Shown here in pieces: positions 8,286-16,841 of a stretch of DNA of 61,432 bases. A model generated the notes under the pieces. The model was not told where the DNA came from. It searched no databases and was given only the letters and a program-made list of their open reading frames with translations. A program made the translations under genes and the position numbers. Where the stretch lies: positions 1 through 61,432 of the IMG/VR virus record IMGVR_UViG_3300045243_000055; one strand, given 5' to 3'. Position 1 is the stretch's first letter. Each line of letters begins with the position of its first letter. The DNA comes from a virus.

Positions 8286-10096
8286 TGATGACGCTGCTCG
8301 GCCATCGCGTGGCGAGCGACTACCGTGCGCCGGTCAGGCTCGACGGTCATATCAGCTACGGCCAGTCCTGGCGCTCCAATGCGTTCTATGACTTCCGCAC
8401 TTTCGGACTGAACAACGAGGCGCCGATCCCGTTCATGGTGTCGAGCCTCGGCGCGTTTCTCGGTCCCGGCCCGATGCCGAACAGTGCCGGGATCAGCCTG
8501 ACCAGCCTGCCGACCGGCACGACCAACTACGCACCCAGCGACGTGTTCTCCATCGGCCGCACGGCCATCGCGGCGCTGCAACTCCTGCGCTTCCGCGATG
8601 GGGTGATCGTGCTGCCGCCTACCTTGGAGATGTGCACGGCCTTCCCTGGCTCGACATGGCACAGCGGGCTCGGCGGAGGTCTCGCGCCGGGATCCAACTT
8701 CGTCGGCTCGATCGACGGCACGACGCTGACCGTCACCAGCTTGACGTCTGGGTATGTCGCCGGCGGCCAGATGGTGATCGCCGCTGGAGCGAACGCGCAG
8801 ACGCGGGTCTATGCGAACCTGAGTTCGACGCGCTCGAGGGAAGCAGCGGAAAGCCTGCTCGCTGACAACGACGACGATCTGGACGTGCAGCAATTGGACC
8901 CCGGCGGGGTCGGAATCTACCAACTGAACTTGAGCTTCACGTCGCTGCCGGCGCAGTTCACCGGGACCAACCCGGCTGCGTCGTTCACCGCATCATCGAG
9001 CTACGGCGTGATGACCGTGACCGACATTGCCTCGGGATCGCTGGCCGCCGGTCAGGGTATTTCCGGCGGTCAGCTTCCGGTGGGCGCGATCTTCCAAAGC
9101 CAACTGAGCGGAACGCCTGGCGGCCCCGGCACCTATCTGACCGGCCTGCCGCAGACCGTGGCGTCGCAGCCGATGATCGGCAACGGGGTCTCGTGGAACA
9201 ACATGCTGCCGATCCTGGCCGCGGTGAAAACCGGCGCCGGGGTGTTCCCGACGCCGAGCTATACCGACGTGCTGTTCTCGTCGGTCGGCTACACGCAGGG
9301 CGGCGCGGCCGACGGCACGAATGCCGGGAAGGTGCAGGACCTCACCGACATGGTGGTCGAGTTCGACAAGCTGGCGCTCAATCCGGTGCCGCTGAAATTC
9401 TACTTCTGCCTGCCCGCCCAGGTCTCGAACCAGACGGTTTTCAACGACAGCAACCAGGGCACCTACACGTTCTGCCGCACCCACGCGCCGGGGATGGGCG
9501 GCACCTACTCAGGCCGCGTCTTCGCGACCGGGCCGAGCTATCCGTACCAGTTCAATGGCGGCGACAACATCCATACCGGCGACTACGGCAGCAGCCGGTG
9601 GGGCGAGGTCGAGGGCTACGCGCGGTGGCTGGTGCAGGACAAGGGGATCGCCTGGACGCCGCTCTGGCGGCCGCTGACAGGCGGCGCGATCACCCGGACG
9701 GGTCAGGTCATCACAGTGCCCTGGGCGCGTCCTGCAGGGCCGGATTTCGCCAGCGCGGTGATGTCCTGGCAGAGCGATCCGAACGACGGCATCAAGGTGC
9801 TGCCGCAATACGGCTTCCATGTCCGGCGCAACAACATCGAGCTAACCGTCGCGCCGACGATCAGCGGCATGAACGTACTGCTCGCCATCACCGAGACACT
9901 TCATGCCGGCGACACGCTCGAGGTCTCCTATGCGTGGTACGGCCCCGGTGGCCCGAACCCAGGCATCTCGTCAGGCGTCGGCGGCAACTTGGTGATGCGC
10001 GGGCCACCGAGCGTGCTCTATCCGCACGGGTGGCAGGGCGTTGCGAAAACGATCGACGCCTGGGCGTGGCCCTTCATTGAGACGATGACGCTCTGA
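8285..10096 (+). CDS. SGNH-hydrolase-like esterase (sialate O-acetylesterase type), virion-associated
   Basis: 603 aa, ATG overlapping the upstream stop (TGATG). Two blocks match SGNH hydrolases: HISYGQSWRSN near the N-terminus (candidate nucleophile Ser28, as in the GQS block of sialate O-acetylesterases) and DNIHTGDYGSSRWGE, with candidate catalytic Asp427 and His430. A QGG segment lies between them, where that family carries QGE. Two Thr/Ser-rich insertions (about 140-170 and 235-300) interrupt the fold. The likely role is removal of acyl groups from host surface glycans during adsorption. The catalytic assignment rests on motif spacing only. Confidence 0.65.
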   Translation: MMTLLGHRVASDYRAPVRLDGHISYGQSWRSNAFYDFRTFGLNNEAPIPFMVSSLGAFLGPGPMPNSAGISLTSLPTGTTNYAPSDVFSIGRTAIAALQLLRFRDGVIVLPPTLEMCTAFPGSTWHSGLGGGLAPGSNFVGSIDGTTLTVTSLTSGYVAGGQMVIAAGANAQTRVYANLSSTRSREAAESLLADNDDDLDVQQLDPGGVGIYQLNLSFTSLPAQFTGTNPAASFTASSSYGVMTVTDIASGSLAAGQGISGGQLPVGAIFQSQLSGTPGGPGTYLTGLPQTVASQPMIGNGVSWNNMLPILAAVKTGAGVFPTPSYTDVLFSSVGYTQGGAADGTNAGKVQDLTDMVVEFDKLALNPVPLKFYFCLPAQVSNQTVFNDSNQGTYTFCRTHAPGMGGTYSGRVFATGPSYPYQFNGGDNIHTGDYGSSRWGEVEGYARWLVQDKGIAWTPLWRPLTGGAITRTGQVITVPWARPAGPDFASAVMSWQSDPNDGIKVLPQYGFHVRRNNIELTVAPTISGMNVLLAITETLHAGDTLEVSYAWYGPGGPNPGISSGVGGNLVMRGPPSVLYPHGWQGVAKTIDAWAWPFIETMTL

Positions 10097-10131
10097 TGCG
10101 CGTCAGCGGCGGCATGGGAAGGAATTACAGC

Positions 10132-11901
10132 ATGAGCGATCCGATCGAAAACCAAGTGACGATCACACTGACTGGCCTCATTGGCGACGCGGCGGTGATC
10201 GGCTCCGGCGTCATTACGTTTACGTCGGCCACACCGCCCACTCCCACCCCGACGCCAACGCCAACGCCGACACCCACGCCTACGCCTACGCCCGAGCCGA
10301 CACCGCCGCCGGACGGTGACACCACGCCGCTCAGCGTGCGCGTCGATTATCAAGGCGCCAGCTACGTCTTTGACGAGGCGACCGGCACGGCCTTGCGCGA
10401 CTATGAGGAACCGGGCGGGCACTTCGTGCAGAGGTGCGTGCTGTGCACGTTGCCCGACCTGCCGGGGTTCCGCGTTTTCTTCCGCCGTGAACGAGGGGCA
10501 CCGCGAGACGAGGTCGTGTTCGAGCTTGGGTCAATCTTCACCGGCACGCCGGCGCACCTGGGCAGCTATGTCGCGACGATCATGCGTGGGTCTGAGACGC
10601 TGGCGAAGGTCACGGTGCCAACCCACTACTGGAACGACCGTTGGCGCTGGTTCTCGGCGCCGAGGCCGATCATCTATCCGGCCGCCGGCTTCCTTGGCTC
10701 TATGCTGCCCGCCTACAGCGAGACGTTGTTCGGCAGCGCCATCCCGCTATCGACGCCTCGCACCTACACCGCGCCAATGGACCTCGCCGGGATCACCGCG
10801 TACATCCCCTCGACCGGAGAGCGTGACGAGATCGGCGCGTGCACCGAAGCGCAGGCGGAGTTTCTGTGCACCGGCAGCGATGTGGCATGGGCCTCGGTGC
10901 TGGCACAGGCGGAGGCCAGCGGGTCGATCCCGCTGCACTTCAGGGACGAGACCACCCACGCGCCGCTCGATTGGACCGCCTATCCCAACGCCACGATGTA
11001 CGGGACGACCGGTGACCCGCTCGTGAAGAACCCCGCTGACAGCCCGGTCGTGCTCGACAGCGCGCACATGGGAAGTTTCTGCTTCGTGCCGTTCTTGCTG
11101 ACCGGCGATCCTTACTACTTGGAGTGGCTGCAATTCTGCGCGGTCTACAACGTCATCTGCCTGAGCCCAGGCGCACGCCAGAACTACAGCTTAGGCAATG
11201 CGATCAGGGCTGTCGCATGGGCGTTGCGCTCACTCGTTCAGGCGGCGACGGTGACGCCGGACAACGTGCCGGACTGGCTGTTGCCGAAGGCGCTGTTCAA
11301 GAGTCGGCTTGACGACCAGCGCAAATGGTTCATGGACCGCTACGTCAACGGCAGCGAACTGCCCTGCGCTGATCTTTGGATACTGCAAACGCCAGTCGGC
11401 AGTCCGGGCTCAGCAACGTCGGTGCCGCCGGCTGGGACCTACATCTCGCCGTGGCAGGAGGACTTCCTCAGTTGCGTCCTCGGCTGGGTTGTGGCGCTGG
11501 GTCATAGCGATTGGCTTGAGATCCTCGAGTGGAAAGCCCGGGATACGATGGCACGCACGTCCGGCACATCGGGCTGGGTGCGTGCGGTGCCGACGCTCTA
11601 CCAGCTTATGACGCGGGAGGGTCCGTCGGGGCTGTCGGTGACCACCTGGGCCGACGCCTGGGAACTGAACGCTCGCTGTCTCGGTGATCCGTGCGCCTAC
11701 GATGACCCCGACACCTTCTCGGCCAACGCCAACATCACGTACACAAGCTACGCCCTCGGCGCTCTGGCGTTCGAAGCGCTCGCCGGCGTCGATGGCGCGG
11801 CGGGGTGCTACGACTGGCTGCTGAGCCAGATGCAGGCCAGTACCACCCGCGACCGCTACTCGCGGCGGAAGTGGTCGATGGCCTACGTGACGAACCACTG
11901 A
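10132..11901 (+). CDS. Toroid-fold-like tail protein with Pro-Thr linker
   Basis: 589 aa from the ATG at 10132, which has GGAAGGAA eight bases upstream. An in-frame ATG at 10096 overlaps the preceding stop but lacks a ribosome site. A short N-terminal domain is followed by a tract of about ten Pro-Thr pairs, a likely extended linker. The remaining roughly 510 residues include SAHMGSFCFVPFLLTGDPYY and NAIRAVAWALRSLVQAA, typical of alpha/alpha-barrel glycan-active or scaffold domains in phage tail operons. No catalytic residues were assigned. Its neighbours are other glycan-directed proteins. Confidence 0.6.
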   Translation: MSDPIENQVTITLTGLIGDAAVIGSGVITFTSATPPTPTPTPTPTPTPTPTPTPEPTPPPDGDTTPLSVRVDYQGASYVFDEATGTALRDYEEPGGHFVQRCVLCTLPDLPGFRVFFRRERGAPRDEVVFELGSIFTGTPAHLGSYVATIMRGSETLAKVTVPTHYWNDRWRWFSAPRPIIYPAAGFLGSMLPAYSETLFGSAIPLSTPRTYTAPMDLAGITAYIPSTGERDEIGACTEAQAEFLCTGSDVAWASVLAQAEASGSIPLHFRDETTHAPLDWTAYPNATMYGTTGDPLVKNPADSPVVLDSAHMGSFCFVPFLLTGDPYYLEWLQFCAVYNVICLSPGARQNYSLGNAIRAVAWALRSLVQAATVTPDNVPDWLLPKALFKSRLDDQRKWFMDRYVNGSELPCADLWILQTPVGSPGSATSVPPAGTYISPWQEDFLSCVLGWVVALGHSDWLEILEWKARDTMARTSGTSGWVRAVPTLYQLMTREGPSGLSVTTWADAWELNARCLGDPCAYDDPDTFSANANITYTSYALGALAFEALAGVDGAAGCYDWLLSQMQASTTRDRYSRRKWSMAYVTNH

Positions 11902-11902
11902 C

Positions 11903-12538
11903 ATGGCCGAGGACCCACCGCGTCGGGATTACAACGGCGCGGCGGGGTTCCTTTCCGCGTTGCTCTCTGGCCTCGATCGGCCCTGGAAGGTCGTCGGGCT
12001 GCTCGCCATCATGGTGGTCGGCGGCATCGGTTACACGCTCTACGAAATGCGTGCGCAGATCGCCCAGGCCATCCTGGCGCGGCGGGTGACGCCGCATCTG
12101 GACATGCAGGCGTTCACGCAGGCGGCGCCGGTGATCATCCGTGACGCGCACGCCTTCGGTGTTATGCTGCTCGAGGTCCGGCTGAGCGACAACGTGGCGA
12201 TCGTGCGTGACGGGCTGGATAAGGACGGGCATGTCTGGATCCCGCTCGGGGGTCCGCATCCGGCGATTTCCGAGCAGACTGATCCCGCGTTCTTGGTGAA
12301 GTTCCTGCGCAACGAGCCGACGTGTTTCAGCGTCAATCCCGGCACGCCGAACGCCGAGGGCGCAGCAGCGGCAGCGCGCTACCAGATCGTCCGGCTCTGC
12401 ATGATTCAGGTTCCCCCGCTGTTCGGCGTGATGGTTGGGGCGCTGGTCATCGCGTGGCAGGAGCCGCCGGACCTCACGACTGAGGCACAAGCCAAACTCG
12501 TGATGGAAGATCACGCCATGAGGCTGGCGGTGTGGTGA
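11903..12538 (+). CDS. Single-span membrane protein, possible holin/lysis protein
   Basis: 211 aa. One hydrophobic segment at about residues 27-46 (VVGLLAIMVVGGIGYTLYEM) follows a charged N-terminus, leaving about 160 residues probably outside the cytoplasm. Size and topology resemble T4-type holins, and the gene sits at the end of the late operon where lysis genes are often found. I see no sequence motif that proves this, so a membrane-anchored accessory protein is equally possible. Confidence 0.5.
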   Translation: MAEDPPRRDYNGAAGFLSALLSGLDRPWKVVGLLAIMVVGGIGYTLYEMRAQIAQAILARRVTPHLDMQAFTQAAPVIIRDAHAFGVMLLEVRLSDNVAIVRDGLDKDGHVWIPLGGPHPAISEQTDPAFLVKFLRNEPTCFSVNPGTPNAEGAAAAARYQIVRLCMIQVPPLFGVMVGALVIAWQEPPDLTTEAQAKLVMEDHAMRLAVW

Positions 12539-12550
12539 AGGAGATGCGCA

Positions 12551-13867
12551 ATGTCTGATCCGGTGACCCGCCAAGAGTTCGATGCGCTCGAAGTGCGCGT
12601 GTCAGCCCTTGAGGCCGCAAGCGGCACAACGCCTGAGCCGGGACCGCCAATCGAGGGGATCGAGGCCAAGCGGGTCGCGTCGCTGATCGAGATGTTCGGG
12701 CTCAACACCTTCTCGTCTCTCGACACGCACAACACGTGGGGATCGTGGCCCGCTGACTATTCACCACCCTCGACGATTGCGGCGCTGCGCTATCTGGTCG
12801 GCGACAGCGGCTTCACGCTGCCGATCCGCGAGTACCACTACGCCGGCCGGTTCGACATGCAGAAGCAGTGGTTCGCGGCCATCCTCGCCGAGTTCCCCGA
12901 GACGAGGTTCACCGTCTGCCCTGGCGCCAATGCCAGCGCGGCGGATGTGCCGACGATGGTGCAGTTGCCGCACAAGTGGGTCGAGGGGCTGAACGAACCG
13001 AACACCAACTTCGGTTCTGGCGAGGTTCCCATCGCGACCACCATGGAGATCCAGCAGGCGATCCTCGACGGCGAAGATCAGGGCATCATGGGTCCCAGCA
13101 TCGTCGCCGGCACGCCACATCCCGAGGGATGGATCACCGGCTACTGCGAGACGCCGGAAAATCTCGCCGCGCTGAATGCCGCGATTGATTTCGGCAATGG
13201 ACACTACTACCCCCCGGCTAGCCCGGACGTGCCGAACACCGGCTACTCGATCAACGAATACATCGGCGGGCTGTGGACGGCGTATTCTCAGAAGCCGATC
13301 TTTCTGACCGAGTACCACCCGACCCTATACAATAGCCGTGGTCACAAGCCCGATCAGGAAGGCTGGGACGGACACCGAGATGCGTACTACACGCTGACCA
13401 CGCTGATGCGATGCGCGCAGAATGGCACGATGGGCCTCTGGTGGTACGCGCTGTTCGACTACGGCGAGACCTATCGCTGCGGGTTGTTCCCGCAGTCGTA
13501 CGCCAACGATCCACGGCCGGCGGCTGACGCGATCCGAAATCTCTGCGCGATCTGCGCCGACCGGGGCGACCGTCACGGCTTCGCCACAGGTAAGCTGGAC
13601 GTGGTCGCGCGCGGCCTGACCGATGCGATGGACCTCGATGTGTTCCAGGCCTCGGACGGGCGGTTCTTGGTGCCGGCCTGGCACGCCGCTGAGGATCTGA
13701 TGCAGGGCGACGCGGTGGAGGTCACGCTTGCCTTCGGCTCGCGCAAGCGCGCGGTGAGCGTCTACAGCCCACTCGATGGCGCAGAGCCGGTCGTGACGCT
13801 GACCGACGTCACCGAACTTGTGCTCAAGCTGCCGCCCGGCGTGGTGGTGATCGAAGTCCGCCCCTGA
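12551..13867 (+). CDS. Clan GH-A-like glycoside hydrolase
   Basis: 438 aa, with GAAGGAG upstream of the ATG. A short predicted coiled coil (residues 1-25) precedes a barrel-type domain. VEGLNEPNTNF holds the NEP motif with candidate acid/base Glu149, and PIFLTEYHPT holds candidate nucleophile Glu254, the arrangement of clan GH-A retaining glycosidases. The last 100 residues look like the beta-sandwich that packs on such barrels. No signal peptide is visible. It could act on host envelope or capsule sugar at entry or lysis. It is the last gene before the terminator at 14010. Confidence 0.7.
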   Translation: MSDPVTRQEFDALEVRVSALEAASGTTPEPGPPIEGIEAKRVASLIEMFGLNTFSSLDTHNTWGSWPADYSPPSTIAALRYLVGDSGFTLPIREYHYAGRFDMQKQWFAAILAEFPETRFTVCPGANASAADVPTMVQLPHKWVEGLNEPNTNFGSGEVPIATTMEIQQAILDGEDQGIMGPSIVAGTPHPEGWITGYCETPENLAALNAAIDFGNGHYYPPASPDVPNTGYSINEYIGGLWTAYSQKPIFLTEYHPTLYNSRGHKPDQEGWDGHRDAYYTLTTLMRCAQNGTMGLWWYALFDYGETYRCGLFPQSYANDPRPAADAIRNLCAICADRGDRHGFATGKLDVVARGLTDAMDLDVFQASDGRFLVPAWHAAEDLMQGDAVEVTLAFGSRKRAVSVYSPLDGAEPVVTLTDVTELVLKLPPGVVVIEVRP

Positions 13868-14009
13868 TCGCCGCCCTGGCGGTCGCCTTCCTCGCCCTGT
13901 GCGCCATGCTGCTGATCGTGCTGTTGCGCCAGCCGCCTTGATCCTGCAGACCGCCACTGCCATGCTGGCGGCGATCGAGTAGATTGCCATCTCCGTACAA
14001 ACCTTCCTT
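13868..14009 (+). other. Short non-coding tail of the late operon
   Basis: No gene with a proper start is visible. A hydrophobic reading frame (from the codon at 13864 to the stop at 13939-13941) has no ATG or GTG start that gives more than 11 residues, so I do not call it. Confidence 0.5.
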
Positions 14010-14038
14010 GGCCCCGGTGGAAGCACCGGGGCCTTTTT
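14010..14038 (+). terminator. Rho-independent terminator of the late operon
   Basis: A perfect 10-bp stem GGCCCCGGTG / CACCGGGGCC with a GAAG loop is followed by TTTTT. The U-run exists only in the rightward direction, so it ends rightward late transcription just before the first leftward gene. Confidence 0.9.
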
Positions 14039-14043
14039 CGTGC

Positions 14044-14385
14044 CTATGGTCCGGTCTGCGCGATGATGCGGGCGCGCAGCAGCGCGACGACCTCCTTGTG
14101 CTGCGCCTCGGCCTCGTCCCATGTGCAGCATCGGTACTGATGCTGGCCGTCCTCGTAATCATCAAACGCCATCGTCTCGAACAGCACAGGCCGTTCGCTG
14201 CTGCCCCAGCCGTGGTCGATGCCGAGGAATACCGTGCTGACCGTGACGCCGGGGGCGATCTGGTCGAATGCGACGCGGCGGTTCCGGTCGAAGTCGGCGA
14301 AGGCCAATGACCATGCCGCTACATCCTCGCACGGCACCGGCTGGTGATCGGCGTCGAGGATGTAGAGTATGGATCGCAGCGGCAT
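14044..14385 (-). CDS. Conserved hypothetical phage protein
   Basis: 113 aa, starting at the ATG that overlaps the upstream stop (TGATG). The sequence (PLRSILYILDADHQPVPCED, ending in an acidic-aromatic stretch) resembles uncharacterised proteins of alphaproteobacterial phages. No motif suggests an activity. It is the last gene of the leftward array, convergent with the late operon. Confidence 0.75.
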   Translation of the reverse strand: MPLRSILYILDADHQPVPCEDVAAWSLAFADFDRNRRVAFDQIAPGVTVSTVFLGIDHGWGSSERPVLFETMAFDDYEDGQHQYRCCTWDEAEAQHKEVVALLRARIIAQTGP

Positions 14386-14624
14386 CACCCCTCCCCGTCC
14401 ATCAAGGCGGCATTGACCGGGATCAGCTTGCGCACCGTCTCGATGTGAAACGCCAGCGCGGCCTCTCGCACCTGCTCGGTGTGCGCGGGCGTGTCCGAGC
14501 GATGCCCGGCGAGGAAGATCGCCAATAAGTCCGCCAGCACGGCGCCCTGGACGCCCGCCGGCTGCCCGGACAGGAGCGGGCGGATGCACTCGACGATGGG
14601 TCCGATGCGGCTGACGTCGCTCAT
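14385..14624 (-). CDS. Small conserved hypothetical protein
   Basis: 79 aa (MSDVSRIGPIVECIRP onward), mostly helical by composition. Its stop overlaps the start of the next gene, so the two are translationally coupled. GPIVECIRPLL and FLAGHR recur in small phage proteins of unknown role. Function unknown. Confidence 0.7.
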   Translation of the reverse strand: MSDVSRIGPIVECIRPLLSGQPAGVQGAVLADLLAIFLAGHRSDTPAHTEQVREAALAFHIETVRKLIPVNAALMDGEG

Positions 14625-14784
14625 GGTGGGTGCCGGATCAGATCGGCGGCCGAGGTGCCACGGATCAAGGGGGTTACCGGCCGCGGATGGGCAACAACAA
14701 TCCGGCCGATTGCTGGCGAAACGGCATCCCGTGTTTAATCGACTCGTCCGTCCCTTGCGCCAGCGACCGGCGCCCCTCACAAGC

Positions 14785-14819
14785 GAAACGCCGGTCAGGA
14801 CGGGCCTGGCCGGCGCTTC
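14785..14819 (+). other. Strong RNA hairpin upstream of a tiny ORF
   Basis: Two 15-base arms (GAAACGCCGGTCAGG and CCTGGCCGGCGCTTC) pair with one mismatch and one wobble around the loop ACGGG. The hairpin ends four bases before the GGAGG ribosome site of the 26-codon ORF at 14835. There is no U-run, so it is unlikely to be a terminator. Confidence 0.5.
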
Positions 14820-14834
14820 AACGGAGGACCAAGC

Positions 14835-14915
14835 ATGGAGTGCGCCCATGCGTGGCTTCCGCTGCGGATAGTCGTGACCGTGATCCTCAAGGTCAAGGTT
14901 CGCGTCAAGAAGTAG
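14835..14915 (+). CDS. Very small cationic peptide ORF
   Basis: 26 codons on the plus strand inside a leftward region, with GGAGG at ideal distance from the ATG. The peptide begins MECAHAWLPL and ends in alternating hydrophobic and Lys/Arg residues (VILKVKVRVKK). No family is recognised. The hairpin at 14785-14819 just upstream suggests that its expression may be controlled. It could also be chance. Confidence 0.4.
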   Translation: MECAHAWLPLRIVVTVILKVKVRVKK

Positions 14916-15087
14916 CGGAAGCAGCCCGGTCGGGGCAACCTGGCCGGGCGACCTCCGGGCCGCCTGCCATACCGCCCCGCAATGCCGTGCGACCGGGTCC
15001 GCGCAGATGCGCCGCGATCGCCTGCATGATCGGCAGTGTCAGCGCCTCGACCCGCGCGCTCCGAATGGGGTCAGCCCGACACGACAT
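14905..15087 (-). CDS. Small hypothetical protein
   Basis: 60 aa with GAGGGAACA before the ATG. The N-terminus (ADPIRSARVEALTLPIMQAI) resembles the start of small phage DNA-binding or excisionase-like proteins, but here the protein ends without a clear helix-turn-helix. The rest is Gly/Pro/Arg-rich. It may be a truncated relative. Function unknown. Confidence 0.5.
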   Translation of the reverse strand: MSCRADPIRSARVEALTLPIMQAIAAHLRGPGRTALRGGMAGGPEVARPGCPDRAASATS

Positions 15088-15189
15088 TGTTCCCTCAATG
15101 CTCGGGTCAGACCCTGGAGCGGCGGTAACGACGCCGCTCCAGGTCGCTTCTGTCAGTGTCGGCCCGGTAGTCGCCGGCCGGTGGCGACG

Positions 15190-15672
15190 TCATGCATCCC
15201 CCTCCGGCAAACCGAGTATCTCGAACTCCCGCTCGTCCTTCCGCCTGCAGCTCAGCCCGTTGGCCGCCAGGGCGGCTTCCATCTGTCGCTGCCTCTCGGC
15301 TTGGTCGCTCTTGGTGAGGCGGGGCGCGATGAAGATGAAGCAGCGGCCGTATTCGGGATGCCCCTCCCGTGGTACCCGGGTGCCGACGTCACGGATCCCT
15401 TTGGTGATGCGCCGGAGGTAGGTGTGCCGCGCGTCGACATCAGGCGCCGGCTGGGGCAGGCGCTTGGCCGACGACGGCGGGTGGGGCTGTGGCGGAGGCG
15501 CGGCCTTCGCCTGCTCATCGCCGAGCACTTCCCTCGCCAGATCGCCAAGCGCCTTCGTGGTCGCCTCGGTCGAGCCGGTCAGCGCCGTCCACTCATCCTG
15601 ATTGTCCTCCGACCAGCGGGCGCCCTGGTAGAACAGCAACACCGCGCGGGCCAGCCGCTCGCCGCCGGTCAT
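15190..15672 (-). CDS. Hypothetical protein
   Basis: 160 aa from MTGGERLARAVLLFYQG. An alternative start eight codons upstream exists. The N-terminal 60 residues are helical (DEWTALTGSTEATTKALGDL). A Pro-rich linker follows, then a mixed C-terminal domain (HTYLRRITKGIRDVGTRVP, FIFIAPRLTKSD). Not recognised. It follows the winged-helix gene at 15774 on the same strand. Confidence 0.65.
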   Translation of the reverse strand: MTGGERLARAVLLFYQGARWSEDNQDEWTALTGSTEATTKALGDLAREVLGDEQAKAAPPPQPHPPSSAKRLPQPAPDVDARHTYLRRITKGIRDVGTRVPREGHPEYGRCFIFIAPRLTKSDQAERQRQMEAALAANGLSCRRKDEREFEILGLPEGDA

Positions 15673-15773
15673 GCCAGTCCCCCGCCATTGCAGCATGGCA
15701 GCAGCCTACTCTCAGGGTCGCTCAGCGCAACCTTTTCGCACGCTGTCTATCCGACCGGGTGGCGAGAGCGCGG

Positions 15774-16361
15774 CTATCGAGGCGCGTTCCCGATTCGGGC
15801 CTGTCGCTGTCGGCGTTCCTCCGCGAGTTTGGCGGCAAAGCGGGTCTCGAACCCTGGCAACGCCCCCTGCAGGCGGCCCGTCAGCGCCTCCGCCGCGACT
15901 GCGACCGGCAGAGTGCCGGTGGAACCAGATTCAAGATTTAAGGCTCTTGAGACGGGCGGTGGATGGTCTGGGGCCGGTCCAAGCGGGTGCGGGTTCAGCG
16001 CGTAGGCGTTGGAGGTCTGCGCCGTCCGCCAGCCGGTGCGCACGATACGGCGCTGCCAGGTGAGCAGGCCGAGTGCTGCGGCTGCCTTGAGCGTCCGCAG
16101 CACGGTCGAGGCGTCGGTGTGCGCGCCGGCAGCCAGACGCTCGTGAGACGGGTCGCAGCGGCCGTCTCGCGCGAGATGCTTCAACAGGTCATCCAGCACC
16201 CATTCGCCCTTCGGGGTGATCCTCCCTGCCCTCGCCTCGAGGCTGACGCGAAAGCGCCAGCGGGCTTTCTGATTGCCGTCCAGCGGCTTGCGAGGCCCTG
16301 GGCCGAATACCGATCCCCGGTGCCATGGGTGCGGATGGTCGCGATCTCGTCGCTCGGTCAT
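15774..16361 (-). CDS. Winged-helix DNA-binding protein, possible replication or regulatory protein
   Basis: 195 aa with GGGGGAGAACC before the ATG. Residues 35-110 (KGEWVLDDLLKHLARDGRCD, HTDASTVLRTLKAAAALGLL, RTAQTSNAYAL) form a helix-turn-helix plus wing of the HTH_36 or replication-protein type common in alphaproteobacterial phages and plasmids. The C-terminus is basic. As no other replication initiator is recognised, it is a candidate for that role, but a transcription regulator fits as well. Confidence 0.65.
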   Translation of the reverse strand: MTERRDRDHPHPWHRGSVFGPGPRKPLDGNQKARWRFRVSLEARAGRITPKGEWVLDDLLKHLARDGRCDPSHERLAAGAHTDASTVLRTLKAAAALGLLTWQRRIVRTGWRTAQTSNAYALNPHPLGPAPDHPPPVSRALNLESGSTGTLPVAVAAEALTGRLQGALPGFETRFAAKLAEERRQRQARIGNAPR

Positions 16362-16443
16362 GGTTCTCCCCCATGCCGAGGCCGACCGTCAGGACGCGTA
16401 CCCCCGCAGCCAAAAGCGGGCTTGATTTACGGCGCTGCTTGTC

Positions 16444-16485
16444 GGATGCTGGTGACTGTCAGATCTAGTCCAGCATCCAGTTTTT
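16444..16485 (+). terminator. Possible rightward terminator-like hairpin
   Basis: GGATGCTGG (16444-16452) and CCAGCATCC (16470-16478) form a 9-bp stem, with an additional GACT/AGTC pair inside the loop, followed by AGTTTTT. No rightward gene is evident just upstream, so it may shield against antisense transcription or be a regulatory structure. Confidence 0.4.
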
Positions 16486-16543
16486 GGGGGCCGTCCTTCA
16501 TTGGGCGGCCTCGACTATTTCTAGCTCATGCCTTTCTCCATGC

Positions 16544-16562
16544 GCCCGACTCGGAGTCGGGC
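16544..16562. promoter_or_regulatory. 19-bp palindrome with two GANTC sites
   Basis: GCCCGACTC-G-GAGTCGGGC is a perfect 9-1-9 inverted repeat. Each arm holds a GANTC motif (GACTC 16548-16552, GAGTC 16554-16558), the CcrM methylation target of Alphaproteobacteria. It lies in the 475-base gap upstream of the winged-helix gene. A second palindrome with paired GANTC sites is at 34491. Confidence 0.5.
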
Positions 16563-16694
16563 TGATGCCAGCCTGCCGACTTTGCAACCATTTGGCGAGG
16601 CTCATATTTCACGGCGCGCTCACGCGCATTTCCGGCCCCGGCGACAGCGTGCCGCTTCGCAGGCACAGCAAACCCGTGCAATTTGCAATCAGCC
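16563..16694. other. Remainder of intergenic region 16362-16837
   Basis: Apart from the hairpin, the palindrome and a small ORF at 16695, I see no convincing gene here. Open frames on both strands lack ribosome sites and family resemblance. Confidence 0.5.
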
Positions 16695-16841
16695 ATGGGG
16701 CCTATCCGTTCTAGCGTCTCATGGTCAGGGGCGTGGTCGGAGGTCAGAGTCCGGCCGCGTCCCGCCCTGGTATCCTGCTACTCTTGCGTGCGAAACCGCA
16801 AGTACTATGGCGTGGGCGGCAATTATGGCAACGGTGGCTAA
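16695..16841 (+). CDS. Tiny Tyr/Gly-rich ORF
   Basis: 48 codons from ATG to TAA. The C-terminus reads SCYSCVRNRKYYGVGGNYGNGG in pieces: a CxxC pair and then a Tyr/Gly-rich tail. There is no convincing ribosome site and the ORF runs against the leftward genes, so it is only a candidate. Confidence 0.25.
   Translation: MGPIRSSVSWSGAWSEVRVRPRPALVSCYSCVRNRKYYGVGGNYGNGG

Noticed and set aside
13864-13941. Hydrophobic frame after the GH-A-like gene
   Set aside because: No ATG or GTG start gives more than 11 codons.
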